Origin: Embleya hyalina
Lineage (GTDB): Bacteria > Actinomycetota > Actinomycetes > Streptomycetales > Streptomycetaceae
Reading direction: 5' to 3'
DNA: 64,000 nt
Assembly (NCBI RefSeq): GCF_003967355.1
Contig: NZ_BIFH01000056.1
Span: 1-64,000 of the forward strand
Below the pieces are notes generated by a model that was given only the letters and a program-made list of their open reading frames with translations, did not search any database and was not told the DNA's origin. The number at the start of each line of letters is the position of its first letter. Within the stretch, counting starts at the first letter, position 1. A program made the position numbers and the translations under genes. Shown here piece after piece: positions 1 to 10,017 of the stretch.

Positions 1-282
1 GGCGGCCCACCACCGACTTCGACCGGCCCCGCACCGGCCCCCGCAACCACAGGCGCAACGCACGCCGAAACAGAACCCGACCCACCCGAAAACGCACGAC
101 CGGCGGAACCCAACCCGACCGCCCACCCTGCCGCTGCAGGCCGCTTTCCGGTGAGCAACACACCCGCCTCGCCGCAAGCCCCCGTCCCGGAGCTCCGCAC
201 GCCGCCGGCGGCCCACCCCACGATCCGGGCCAGCCCGCACCGGCCACCCACCACCACGAGTGTGACGTCCGCTGGAAAGAGG
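1..282. other. Left-edge region without a supported gene
   Basis: Several frames are open here on the plus strand, but the translations are only Pro/Ala/Thr/Arg-rich low-complexity sequence, as any GC-rich DNA gives. I recognise no domain and no convincing ribosome site. It may hold the tail of a gene that begins left of the window. No promoter or hairpin stood out. Confidence 0.5.
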
Positions 283-876
283 TCAGCCGTGGTTTGGTTG
301 GTTGGGGGTGTGGGGGGAGTGGCGGCGGAAGTAGGCGACTGCGGTGATGGTCAGGGCCGGGCCCCACAGGAGCAGTGGGGCGTAGGCGAGGGTCATCACC
401 CAGTACGCGGCGCCGCTGGGGGAGTCGGGGGCGCCCATGTTTTCCGGGCTGTTCCAGGTGAGGGTGCCTATGACGCCGACGGTGCACAGTACTGCCGCGC
501 CCAGTAGGGCCGGGATCGTGGCGGCCCAGCGGTTGATCGGGCGGCCGCCCAGATATGGGATCCATCGTGGGACGACCTCGCCCCATCGTCGGACCAGGCC
601 GAGGGTGAGCAGGGCGACCAGTTCGGCCAGGATGCTCAGGCCGACCAGGTAGAACGAGTAGCGGCTTGGGAAGTTGCTCTCGTGCAGGAGATCGTCCTGG
701 CCGAAGCCGAGCGGGATGCCGGCCGCCCCCGCGATGCGCCAGAGCCCCGAGGGGACCGTGCTGAGCACCGCCACGTGCGCGGCCCGGACGGCGAGGCGGG
801 AAGGGGCGGCCTGGGGGCGCACGTCGAGCGGACGGTGGTCCCGGTGGTCTCGGGTGGCCGTGGTGCTGTCGAGCAT
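283..876 (-). CDS. Small multipass membrane protein of unknown function
   Basis: The protein has 197 residues. After a polar N-terminus of about 35 residues come four probable membrane segments, near residues 65-90, 110-130, 145-165 and 170-190, and a short basic tail rich in His, Pro and Asn. I chose ATG 876 because an AAAGGA-type ribosome site lies just upstream (about 881-889); the frame stays open further upstream but is only Pro/Arg-rich filler. It is divergent from the histidine kinase gene that follows, with about 217 bp between them, so it could be a target or accessory of that two-component system. That is inference only. I recognise no catalytic motif and no named family. Confidence 0.6.
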   Translation of the reverse strand: MLDSTTATRDHRDHRPLDVRPQAAPSRLAVRAAHVAVLSTVPSGLWRIAGAAGIPLGFGQDDLLHESNFPSRYSFYLVGLSILAELVALLTLGLVRRWGEVVPRWIPYLGGRPINRWAATIPALLGAAVLCTVGVIGTLTWNSPENMGAPDSPSGAAYWVMTLAYAPLLLWGPALTITAVAYFRRHSPHTPNQPNHG

Positions 877-1093
877 GGTGATTCCTTTCGGTGGTTGGTT
901 CGGTGGTTGTTCCGGCTCGGTCAGCTTGTTGGGTGGGTGATTGGGCCGGCCATCGGCCGATGAGCGGATCCGTCGGGCGCGCGGTCGTTCGGGTCTGCCG
1001 ATCGGCAGAGGTGGGTGGAAGCGGGGTGTGTCTAGGCTCGGGTGGACGGACGGCGTACACGTACACGGGTGACGAAGCGGGGGAGCGCGGGCG

Positions 1094-2374
1094 ATGGGGA
1101 GTGTGCGTGGGGCCTCGATGGTGGCCGGCGTTGTTGGTGTCGCCGGGGTCGGGGTCGGGGTTGGTTTTGGGCAGAGTGTCGCTGCCGTGGTGCCCACCGT
1201 TGTCGCGTTCGCCGTGTTGGTGTGGGTGATCTGTGGGTGGGGGAGGGTTGCCGGGCGGTCGGTGGTGCTTGCCGCGGGCGGGGTTGGCGGGCTGTGTTTG
1301 GTGGGTTTGGTGGGGCAGATGTGGTCGGCGCCCGATGAGGCCGGGGTTTGGGGGCTCGGCCGGGTTGCGGTGTTGCTCGTGCTGGTGGGGGTTTGTGCGC
1401 GTGGGGAGGTCGGGCGGGCGTGCGTGGTGGCCGTCGTGCTGCTCGGGGCGGCCGTCGCGTTGTGGTCGGTGCCCCTGGTGGAGTGGCGGGGTGGGCCGTT
1501 CGAGGCGTTCGGGGCGGTGGTGTTCTGGTGCCTGCCGGTGGGGGTCGCGGTGGTGGTGGGCGGCTATCCGCGGGTGGTCGAGCGGCGGCGGGTGGACGCG
1601 GTCGCGGCTGCCCGGCGGGAGCAACAGCTCGACATCGCTCGGGATTTGCACGACTACGTGGCGCACGACGTGAGTGGCATCGTCGCGCAGGCCCAGGCCG
1701 CCCGGTTCGTCGGTGCCGTCGATCCGGGGCAGGCGCTGGTCGCCCTGGAACGGATCGAGCGGGCGGGCCTGGCGGCGTTGGCGTCGATGGATCGTATGGT
1801 CGCCACGCTGCACGTCGGCGATCCGGGGCGGGCCGCCTCCCGGGAGGCGTTGCCCGGGATCGACCGACTCCCGGAGCTGGTCGCGGACTTCACCACTCCC
1901 GGCGGCACCGGTGCGATCCTGACCATCGCCCCCGACCTGGCGTCCTGCGACGACTCGTCGGTGGTGCCGGTGTCCCGGGAGGCGTCGGCGACGGTGTACC
2001 GCGTCGTCGTCGAGGCGCTGACCAACGTGCGCCGGCATGCGCCGAGTGCCGGTGGCGTCGAGGTCGCGGTGACCACGACGACCCGCCTCGGCCGACCGGC
2101 CGTGGCCGTGCTCGTGGTGAACCACCGTGCCCCGCATGGCGATTCGGGGCGTCGCGTCGATGCGCCCGGGCGCGCCGGCGGGGGTGGTGGGCGCGGTCTC
2201 GTGGGGCTGCGTGCGCGGGTGCGTGAGGCGGGTGGTGAACTCGATGCCGGGCCGCACGGCGACGACGGGCCCGGGGGTTGGCGGGTCCACGCGGTGCTGC
2301 CGGCCCAGCCCTCGGTCCATCCGGCGATGCCGTCACCCATACCCGGCACACCCCACGAAGCGAGGATCGGTTGA
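1094..2374 (+). CDS. Two-component sensor histidine kinase, NarL-partner (HisKA_3) type
   Basis: The protein has 426 residues. The N-terminal 155 or so residues are very hydrophobic, with about five membrane segments rich in Val and Gly. The cytoplasmic kinase part follows. Its dimerisation and phosphoacceptor motif is DIARDLHDYVAHD near residue 185, where the His after DL is the expected phosphorylation site. The ATPase part has an N-box (VVEALTNVRRHAP) and a glycine box (GRGLVGLRARV). Start ATG 1094 has GGGAG about eight bases upstream. The stop overlaps the TTG start of the response regulator, which implies translational coupling. The signal sensed cannot be read from the sequence. Confidence 0.88.
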   Translation: MGSVRGASMVAGVVGVAGVGVGVGFGQSVAAVVPTVVAFAVLVWVICGWGRVAGRSVVLAAGGVGGLCLVGLVGQMWSAPDEAGVWGLGRVAVLLVLVGVCARGEVGRACVVAVVLLGAAVALWSVPLVEWRGGPFEAFGAVVFWCLPVGVAVVVGGYPRVVERRRVDAVAAARREQQLDIARDLHDYVAHDVSGIVAQAQAARFVGAVDPGQALVALERIERAGLAALASMDRMVATLHVGDPGRAASREALPGIDRLPELVADFTTPGGTGAILTIAPDLASCDDSSVVPVSREASATVYRVVVEALTNVRRHAPSAGGVEVAVTTTTRLGRPAVAVLVVNHRAPHGDSGRRVDAPGRAGGGGGRGLVGLRARVREAGGELDAGPHGDDGPGGWRVHAVLPAQPSVHPAMPSPIPGTPHEARIG

Positions 2375-3084
2375 CCACGCGCATTCTGATCGCGGACGAC
2401 CAGGACGACATCCGCAGCGGATTCCGGCTCGTGCTGGACTCGCAACCGGACATGGTCGTGGTCGGGGAGGCGGCCGACGGTGTCGCGGCCGTCGAGGCCG
2501 CCGCGCGGTTGCGGCCGGACGTCGTGCTCGCGGACATCCGCATGCCTCGGCTCGACGGGCTCGAACTGACCCGCCGGCTGGCCGGCCCCGATGTCGCCGC
2601 GCCCACGCGGGTGATCGTGGTGACGACGTTCGAGATCGACGAGTACGTACACACCGCGCTGCGCAACGGGGCCTGTGGGTTCCTGCTCAAGCGGTCCGGG
2701 CCGGCGTTGTTGATCGAGGCGGTCCGGGCGGCGATGGCGGGGGATACGTTGATCGGTCCGCAGGTCACCGTGCGGCTGCTGGATCATCTGTCGTCGGGCG
2801 CGGGTGCGGGTGCGGCCGCCGGGGCGACGCGACCGGCCGATACCGGTCCCGGCGGCGGTTTCGGCCCGGCCCACGACCCGCTCACCGCGCGGGAGCACGA
2901 GATCGTGCGGCTGATCGCCCGGGGGCACACCAACGCCGAGATCGGTGCCGATCTCTTCATCTCCGCCGGTACCGCCAAGACGCATGTGGCGAACATCCAG
3001 GCCAAGTTGGGTGTGCGCAACCGGGTCGGCATCGCCGCGTGGGCGTGGGCGAACGGCCATGTCGCTCCGGGTGGGCAGCGGTGA
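2371..3084 (+). CDS. NarL/FixJ-family response regulator
   Basis: The protein has 237 residues. An N-terminal receiver domain (RILIADDQDDIRSGF, then VVLADIRMPRLDG with the phosphoacceptor Asp) is joined by a Gly/Ala-rich linker to a C-terminal LuxR-type helix-turn-helix (LTAREHEIVRLIARG, then AEIGADLFISAGTAKTHV). The best start is TTG 2371, which overlaps the kinase stop as TTGA and puts the receiver at the N-terminus; the frame is open upstream but only as a shadow of the kinase. It is the cognate partner of the preceding kinase and presumably a DNA-binding activator. Its stop lies 24 bp from the stop of the convergent DUF58 gene. Confidence 0.9.
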   Translation: MTTRILIADDQDDIRSGFRLVLDSQPDMVVVGEAADGVAAVEAAARLRPDVVLADIRMPRLDGLELTRRLAGPDVAAPTRVIVVTTFEIDEYVHTALRNGACGFLLKRSGPALLIEAVRAAMAGDTLIGPQVTVRLLDHLSSGAGAGAAAGATRPADTGPGGGFGPAHDPLTAREHEIVRLIARGHTNAEIGADLFISAGTAKTHVANIQAKLGVRNRVGIAAWAWANGHVAPGGQR

Positions 3085-3108
3085 CGGTGCCGCCCCGGCT
3101 CCGTACCG

Positions 3109-4404
3109 CTACAACCGCCCCGCCAGCTTCAGTGCCAGGTACATGTCCGTGACCGCCGAAGCCAGTTCGCCCGGCGGCGCGTCCACCACCGTGACGTTTC
3201 GGCGGCGGAGGTCGGCCGCCGTGGTGCGGCGTTCGGCCAACTCCTTTTCCGCGGCGGCGGCTTCGTAGACGGCGGTCGCGTCGCCTCGGTGCGCGGCCAT
3301 GCGGGTGATCGCCGGGTCGGCGACCGCGGCCACGATCACCTCGTGTCGGGCGGCCAGTTGCGGGAGTACCGGCAGGATGCCTTCCTGGACGGCCTCCCGT
3401 TCCAGGCCGGTCATCAGCACGATCAGTGAGCGGCGCGGGGAGCGGCGGAGGATTTCCGCGGCCAGGCCGCGGGCGTCGGGTTCGACCAACTCCGGTTCCA
3501 GCGTGGACATCGCCTGGACGAAGGCGGGGAGTATCCCGTTTCGGGGCGCGCGGCGGACCTCGGCGCGGACCCGGCGGTCGTAGGCGAGCAGGTCGACCCG
3601 GTCGCCCGCGTGGTTCGCCACCGCCGTCAACAGCAGGGTCGCGTCCATCGCGGCGTCCAGGCGCGGGATGTCGCCGATCCGGCCCGCGGAGGTGCGGCCG
3701 GTGTCCAGGACGACCAGGATGTGCCGGTCGCGTTCGGGGCGCCACGTGCGCACCACGACGCCCTGGTTGCGGGCGGAGGCGCGCCAGTCGATCGACTTCG
3801 CGTCGTCGCCGGGCACGTACTCGCGGAGCGTGTCGAATTCGGTGCCGGCGCCCCGGGTGAGCAGGGCCGAACGGCCGTCGAGTTCGCGCAGGCGTTCCAG
3901 CTTGGAGGGGAGCAGGCGGCGGCTGGGGAAACCGGGCAGGACGCGCAGGCGCCACGGCACCAGATGCGAGCCCTGCCGGGCGGCCAGGCCGAGGGGGCCG
4001 ACGGAGCGCACGGTGACCCGGTGGGCGTGCCGGTCGCCCCGGCGGGTCGGGGTCATCGTGGTGGTGACTCGGCGGCGTTCGCCGGCGGGTACGGCCAGGT
4101 CGTGCCGCTGCGTGGTGGTGCCGGTGCTCGGCGGCCAGGCGTCGCGCAGTCGGCCGCGCAGCGCCCGACCACCGGGGTTGGTCACGGTCAGTGTCACCTC
4201 GGCGGATTCGCCGAGCCGGACCGCGGTGTCGCCGGCGCGGGTGAAGGTCAGGTCGCGAACGCCGGCGGCGAGCAGCAGGTCGGTGAGTACGCCGAGCAGG
4301 AGCAGGCCCTCGACCACGGCGAGGCCGAGCAGCGAGGGCAGCAGCAGGCCGACCACCAATACGCCGATTGCCGCGGCCAGTACGGCGCGTCCGGTCAGGG
4401 CCAT
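3109..4404 (-). CDS. DUF58 domain protein (MoxR partner)
   Basis: The protein has 431 residues. Two N-terminal membrane segments (about residues 5-45) precede a beta-rich middle region and then the DUF58 core, including GTEFDTLREYVPGDDAKSIDW, which is characteristic of the family. A von Willebrand A-like strand follows (ILVVLDTGRTS). DUF58 proteins are usually encoded next to MoxR-type AAA ATPases and are thought to act with them as chaperone or metal-insertion machinery at the membrane; the substrate here is unknown. It starts six bases after the MoxR stop and is the last gene of the minus-strand unit 3109-8961. Confidence 0.85.
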   Translation of the reverse strand: MALTGRAVLAAAIGVLVVGLLLPSLLGLAVVEGLLLLGVLTDLLLAAGVRDLTFTRAGDTAVRLGESAEVTLTVTNPGGRALRGRLRDAWPPSTGTTTQRHDLAVPAGERRRVTTTMTPTRRGDRHAHRVTVRSVGPLGLAARQGSHLVPWRLRVLPGFPSRRLLPSKLERLRELDGRSALLTRGAGTEFDTLREYVPGDDAKSIDWRASARNQGVVVRTWRPERDRHILVVLDTGRTSAGRIGDIPRLDAAMDATLLLTAVANHAGDRVDLLAYDRRVRAEVRRAPRNGILPAFVQAMSTLEPELVEPDARGLAAEILRRSPRRSLIVLMTGLEREAVQEGILPVLPQLAARHEVIVAAVADPAITRMAAHRGDATAVYEAAAAEKELAERRTTAADLRRRNVTVVDAPPGELASAVTDMYLALKLAGRL

Positions 4405-4410
4405 CGGCGG

Positions 4411-5375
<965 letters not shown>

Positions 5376-5379
<4 letters not shown>

Positions 5380-6602
5380 GTCGTGCGTACCTGCCTTATC
5401 AGCGCGTCGAGGTCGGCGGACAGGGTGACGAGGGCCTCGTCGCTCTCCGGGATCGCACCGTACAACAGGGCGTGCACGTGTGCGGACGTGTGGTCGGTGC
5501 GGGCGGTGACGGCGGCGATCAGGGCGGCCTCGCCGGTGTCGCCGCCGAGCAGGCGCGCGAGGCGTTCGCGGGCGGCGGCGCGGAGCAGTTCGGCGGCGGT
5601 GTCCCGGGCCCGGCCGCGGCGGTACAGCCGGGCGCGGCCCTCGACGGTCTCCGCGGCGCGGACCACGACCGGCAGCGGTTCGGCCACGACCGGGCCCAGC
5701 CGGCGGGCCCGCCACAGCGCGAGCAGGACGGCGGCGACGGCCAGTTGGGCCGCGCCCCAGCGCCAGCCGGCGGGGAGCAGGTCCCACAACGAGTCGTCGG
5801 CGGGCGGGAGTTCGCCGCTGCCGGGCAGGTACCAGACCAGGTGCGGATGGGCGCCGAGCAGGTTCAGGGCCAGCGCGGCGTTGCCGTGCGCGTCCAGGCG
5901 GTCGTTGGTGAGCATGCTGCCGGAGCCGAGTACGACCGTGTCCCGACCGGGGCCGGCCGGGGCGAGCACCAGGGTGGGCAGCCCCGCGTAGGGGTAGCAG
6001 CCGGTGGCGGTCGGGAACGGGCCGATGTCGAAGCGCCCGCCGCCGACGTCGGCGCTGCCCGCGCGTTGCGCCGCCGGGAGCCGGCAGTCCGGATCGAGCT
6101 CGCGGCCGGAGGTGTCGCGGGCTGCGCGTACGCCGGGGGCCAGGGCGGTGAGCGCGGCCTCGTCGGGGCGGATCAGCACGGTGCGGGCCGGCGCGGCGGC
6201 GGCGAGGCGGGCCAGGTGCGCGTCGGTGACCAGGTCGGGGTAGGCCACCACGAGCGTGGTGTCGGGGCGGATCGCGCGCTCCGCCGCGTCGGCGGAGCGG
6301 ACCGGTTCCACCTCGACGCCTCGGGCGCGCAGCAGTTGGGCCACCGCCTTGCTCCCCGCCTTCCCGGTCGAGCGCGGGTCCAGGCTGCCCTCGTGGCGGT
6401 CGCCCCGGATCAGCACGAGGGCGGAGACGACGATCACCACGAGGGCGACCAGCGCCAGCGGAACGCGCAGGCGGCGCCAGGTCTGCTCGGCGGTGCGGCC
6501 GAGGGGGGTGGGAGCGGGCAGGGTGGGGCCGAACGCGGCCGTGCCCGAGACGCCCGGGGCGGGGGAGTCGGGTGCGGCGGGGCCCGCCGGGTCGGCGCTC
6601 AT
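5376..6602 (-). CDS. DUF4350 domain-containing membrane protein
   Basis: The protein has 408 residues. A Pro/Ala-rich cytoplasmic N-terminus (about 45 residues) leads to a membrane segment near residues 47-65. An extracytoplasmic domain of about 200 residues follows, starting with the DUF4350 hallmark GSLDPRSTGKAGSKAVAQLL. A second membrane segment lies near residues 275-295 and the C-terminal domain is Arg-rich. It overlaps both neighbours by four bases (ATGA with DUF4129, GTGA with MoxR), so the genes are probably translated as a coupled set. The biochemical role of the family is unknown to me. Confidence 0.83.
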
Positions 6603-7270
6603 CCGGGGATCCGTTCGGCGGCGCGCGGGCGGGCGGCGGCGCAGCGGGCGTCGAGGTCGCGCAGTCGGTCGTCCAGGGCCCGGTCGGCGGTCCGGCCGCC
6701 GTAGTGCACGTCGTCGAAGATCGCGGCGGCGGCGCGCAGGTCCGCGGCGACCTCGGGCAGCCCCCGGCCGCCCTCGACGGCGGCCTCGTCGGCGGTGCGG
6801 CCCGGGCGTACGTCCAGCACGGCGCGTTCCTCCAGGTCCCGCACGATCGCGCGGAAACGTTCCCGGACCGCCTCGTCCCAGCGGCCGGCCGCGGCGTGCG
6901 CGTCGGCCGCCGCGCGGTGTCGGGCGGCCGGCATCGGGCCCTGCTCGCCGTACAGCGGCGACTCGGCGCGCCGGGCCGCGCCCAGGGGCCCGAGCCGCAG
7001 CCGCAGCAGGACGAGCGCGGCGACCAGCAGGAGCACGATCACCGCGAGGCCGGTGTAGCCGCCGGGGGTGTTGTCGCCCGCCCGGGAGACCAGGTCGCCG
7101 AGGCGGTCGAAGAGCCAGTCCAGGATCCGGCGGACCGGATTGGGGTCGTCGCGGTGGTATTCGACCCGGGACAGCTCGTCCCGGGCGGCATCCCGCGCGT
7201 CGTCGCGCGGGATGTCCACCGGTTCCCAGTCCCGGGGCAGGAGCGGGAGCGCGAACGCGAGTCGGGTCAC
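6599..7270 (-). CDS. DUF4129 domain-containing membrane protein
   Basis: The protein has 223 residues. An extracytoplasmic N-terminus contains DPNPVRRILDWLFDRLGDLV. One membrane segment sits near residues 70-90 (GLAVIVLLLVAALVLLRL), and a C-terminal cytoplasmic domain carries the typical AAGRWDEAVRERFRAIVRDLEER helix pair. GTG 7270 was selected because it makes a GTGA overlap with the upstream gene. DUF4129 proteins recur beside MoxR-DUF58 and in transglutaminase clusters of actinobacteria, consistent with this neighbourhood; the function is not established. Confidence 0.82.
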   Translation of the reverse strand: MTRLAFALPLLPRDWEPVDIPRDDARDAARDELSRVEYHRDDPNPVRRILDWLFDRLGDLVSRAGDNTPGGYTGLAVIVLLLVAALVLLRLRLGPLGAARRAESPLYGEQGPMPAARHRAAADAHAAAGRWDEAVRERFRAIVRDLEERAVLDVRPGRTADEAAVEGGRGLPEVAADLRAAAAIFDDVHYGGRTADRALDDRLRDLDARCAAARPRAAERIPG

Positions 7271-8961
7271 GCGGGCGTGGGTCCCGCGGCCGACCCGGTG
7301 CCGGTCTCCTCGTCCAGGACGCCGGCCGCGCGGGCGAGTTCGAGGTCGAGCGCCTCGCGGCGGATGCGCTGGTCGATGTAGAGCAGCGCGGTCGCGCCGG
7401 CCGCGAACGGGTACAGCAGCGCGGCGGCGATCACCGCGCCGACGCCGGTGATCAGCAGGTCGACGAACGTGGGGTCGGGGATGTCGGACGCCTTGGAGGC
7501 GGTGAGCGTCGTGAAGCCGTCGGAGACGAGCAGGAACGGCATCTGGATGATGCCGCCGACGATGGCCATGATCAGCCAGATCAGCAGCAGGATGCCGCAC
7601 ACGCGCCACCACGAGCCGGTGACGAGCTTGCGCGAGCGCTCCAGGGCCTTGCGGACCGTCTGCTTCTCCAGCATCAGGACGGGGCCGGCGAGGGTCAGGC
7701 AGACGTACAGGTAGATCGCCGCGACCACGCCGCCGATCAGGCCGGGGAGCAGCAGCAGGGCGCCGAGCCCGTCGGCGCCGACGGCGAGCAGGGCCAGACC
7801 CGGCAGAATCGCCACGAGCAGTGTGCCGACCGGGACCAGCCAGGTCGCGAAGGTGACCCCGAGCAGGCGCGGCAGCAGCGGGCGGACCGCCTTCCAGGCC
7901 TGGGCCGCCGACATGGACTTGGCGATCACCGCACGGCTGACCACGACGGTGAGCATCCCGGTGGCGGCGATCTGGCCGAGGGTGGAGACCACGATCGGCA
8001 CGATCAGTACGGCGGAGGTGTCGCGCAGGTAGCGCCACAACTCCTCCCCGGTGGGTTCGTCGGAGAGGTCGCCCGGGGAGAACTCGCGGTTGAGCAGCCA
8101 GGTGGCCGGCACCTCGAGGCACTGGGTGAGCAGGGCGATCACGACGGCGATGCCGATCATGACCTTCCAGTGCGTACGCATCGCGGCGAACGCGCCGTCC
8201 AGGATCTCGCCGACGCTCAGCGGGCGCAGCGGGATCACGCCGGGCTTGGCGGCCTGGACGTAGGGGCCGTTCCAGCCGGGGGGCGCGCCCCAGAGGGGCT
8301 GGGTGCCGCCCCAGCGCGGGTCGGGTGCGGCGCCGGGGTGATCGGCGCCCTGGTGCGGGGGTCCCCAGCCGGCGGCCGGGCCCTGGTGCGGCGGCCCCCA
8401 ACCGGCGGCGGGGGGCTGGACCGGCGCCCAGCCCGGTGCGGGGGCCTGCGGCGCGGGCCGGTCGGACTCCGGGCGGGCGGGCTTGTCGAGCGAGGTGGGT
8501 CCGCTCGGGGCGGCCGGTCCGCCCGGAGCGGTCGGCTCGCCCGGGGCGGAGCGATCGTCCGCGACCGGCGACCGGTCCGACGCGGCGGGAGCGTCCGCCG
8601 TGACCGGCCCGTCCGAGGACGCGGCCTCGCCCGAGGAGGTCCGCTCGGGGGCGGGCGCCCCGTCGGCGGCGGTCGGCTCGGGGGAGGTCCGCTCCGGGAC
8701 GCTCGGCCCATCCGAGGCCGCCGCCCCGTCCGTGCCCGCCGGATCGTCCGAGCGCACCTCCGCGGTCGCGGCCGTCCCGCGCTCGGCGGCCGCCGGATCG
8801 GCCGGGGACGAGGACGGCGCGGCCGACGCCGGCTCGGACGCGGGCGGCGCCGCGTGCTCGGGCTCGGGCGCGGATCGGTCGGGTGACGTGGCGTCGTCCG
8901 CCGGGCGTGCTGCGTCCGGCCCCGGGGCGTCCGGGGTGGGCCGGCCGGGCGAGTCCGTCAT
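7267..8961 (-). CDS. Multipass membrane protein with glycerophosphodiester phosphodiesterase membrane-domain-like fold and disordered N-terminus
   Basis: The protein has 564 residues. The first 260 or so are low complexity and probably disordered: Pro, Ala, Ser, Asp and Glu-rich, ending in a short GWGPPHQG repeat. Then comes IPLRPLSVGEILDGAFAAM, the usual lead-in of actinobacterial proteins annotated as GPDPase membrane-domain proteins, followed by about six membrane segments. I see no catalytic phosphodiesterase residues, so enzyme activity should not be assumed. ATG 8961 has GAGGAG about nine bases upstream. It is the promoter-proximal gene of the five-gene minus-strand unit and is divergent from mtrA. 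Confidence 0.75.
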   Translation of the reverse strand: MTDSPGRPTPDAPGPDAARPADDATSPDRSAPEPEHAAPPASEPASAAPSSSPADPAAAERGTAATAEVRSDDPAGTDGAAASDGPSVPERTSPEPTAADGAPAPERTSSGEAASSDGPVTADAPAASDRSPVADDRSAPGEPTAPGGPAAPSGPTSLDKPARPESDRPAPQAPAPGWAPVQPPAAGWGPPHQGPAAGWGPPHQGADHPGAAPDPRWGGTQPLWGAPPGWNGPYVQAAKPGVIPLRPLSVGEILDGAFAAMRTHWKVMIGIAVVIALLTQCLEVPATWLLNREFSPGDLSDEPTGEELWRYLRDTSAVLIVPIVVSTLGQIAATGMLTVVVSRAVIAKSMSAAQAWKAVRPLLPRLLGVTFATWLVPVGTLLVAILPGLALLAVGADGLGALLLLPGLIGGVVAAIYLYVCLTLAGPVLMLEKQTVRKALERSRKLVTGSWWRVCGILLLIWLIMAIVGGIIQMPFLLVSDGFTTLTASKASDIPDPTFVDLLITGVGAVIAAALLYPFAAGATALLYIDQRIRREALDLELARAAGVLDEETGTGSAAGPTPA

Positions 8962-9314
8962 CTCGATTGCGCTCCTCGTCCTGATGGGTGGTGACTCATC
9001 GTGGCATGCCCGTGTGGCCCCTTGGTGAACGGGCGGCCGGCGGATCCGGACGTCGGGCCGGGCGGGCCGGTCGGGTGGACAACGACGGGCGCCCGGTCGC
9101 ACGTTCCGGACGCCGCCCGGCGCCGGCCGCGAGGGTCGCGTCGATGGCCCGAAACGTCCGTTGCGTGCCCGGTCGGGGCGGCGTACCTTCCGGCATCCGG
9201 GGTGACTCCGCACTCCCTGGGCATGCCAATAGTCAGAGAAAAGTACGTTTTGTCACCCGAGGACGCGGCCGGAATCGGTCGGATGAGTGCAGGTCACAAT
9301 CCGGTAATGCGACG
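8962..9314. promoter_or_regulatory. Divergent control region between the MoxR unit and mtrA
   Basis: This gap of about 350 bp contains the ribosome site of the leftward unit (about 8968-8976) and an A/T-richer patch near 9225-9260 that is unusual for this DNA and likely marks promoter sequence. Two direct-repeat pairs of the form GTNAN-N6-GTNNN lie in it and are listed separately. No other gene is supported here. Confidence 0.45.
9232..9308 (+). promoter_or_regulatory. Candidate MtrA autoregulatory sites
   Basis: GTCAG at 9232 and GTACG at 9243 form one direct repeat with 11-bp phasing; GTCAC at 9252 is nearby. A second pair, GTCAC at 9293 and GTAAT at 9304, has the same 11-bp phasing and lies just before the mtrA start. 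As I recall, Streptomyces and mycobacterial MtrA bind direct repeats of a GTNAC-like half-site, and autoregulation is plausible. The matches are degenerate and could be chance. Confidence 0.35.
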
Positions 9315-10001
9315 ATGAGGCACATGAAGGGACGCGTCCTCATCGTTGACGACGACACCGCACTGTCCGAGATGCTCGGCATCGTGCTGCGTGGCGAAGG
9401 GTTCGAGCCGTCGTTCGTGGCGGACGGCGACAAGGCACTCCAGGCATTCCGGGACGTCAAACCGGACCTGGTGCTGCTGGACCTGATGCTGCCCGGCCGC
9501 GACGGCATCGACGTCTGCCGCCAGATCCGTGCCGAGTCCGGCGTGCCGATCGTGATGCTCACCGCCAAGAGCGACACGGTCGACGTCGTGGTCGGCCTGG
9601 AGTCCGGAGCAGACGACTATGTGATCAAACCGTTCAAGCCCAAGGAGCTTGTCGCTCGTGTGCGGGCCCGCCTGCGCAGAGCCGAGGAACCCACCCCGGA
9701 GCAACTGGTGATCGGCGATCTGGTGATCGACGTGGCCGGCCATGCCGTGAAGCGGGACGGGCAGAACATCGCACTGACCCCGCTGGAGTTCGACCTCCTT
9801 GTCGCACTCGCCCGCAAGCCCTGGCAGGTGTTCACCCGCGAGGTACTGCTCGAACAGGTCTGGGGATACCGACACGCGGCCGACACCCGCCTGGTGAACG
9901 TCCACGTCCAGCGGCTGCGCTCGAAGATCGAGCGTGACCCCGAGCGTCCGGAGACGGTGGTCACGGTGCGCGGGGTCGGCTACAAGGCGGGACCGGCCTG
10001 A
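9315..10001 (+). CDS. mtrA: MtrA, OmpR-family response regulator
   Basis: The protein has 228 residues from ATG 9315, or 225 from ATG 9324 (MKGRVLIVDDD); neither start has a perfect ribosome site. The receiver domain has the acidic pocket DDD and the phosphoacceptor Asp in LVLLDLMLPGRDG (Asp53 counted from the second Met), then Lys in DDYVIKPFKPKEL. The C-terminal winged helix shows LTPLEFDLLVALARKPWQVF and VWGYRHAADTRLVNVHVQRL. Sequence and context (mtrB, lpqB downstream) identify it as MtrA, a regulator of cell-wall and developmental genes in actinobacteria. The mtrB start follows 16 bases after the stop. Confidence 0.97.
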   Translation: MRHMKGRVLIVDDDTALSEMLGIVLRGEGFEPSFVADGDKALQAFRDVKPDLVLLDLMLPGRDGIDVCRQIRAESGVPIVMLTAKSDTVDVVVGLESGADDYVIKPFKPKELVARVRARLRRAEEPTPEQLVIGDLVIDVAGHAVKRDGQNIALTPLEFDLLVALARKPWQVFTREVLLEQVWGYRHAADTRLVNVHVQRLRSKIERDPERPETVVTVRGVGYKAGPA

Positions 10002-10017
10002 CCTTGAGATCGTCCCG

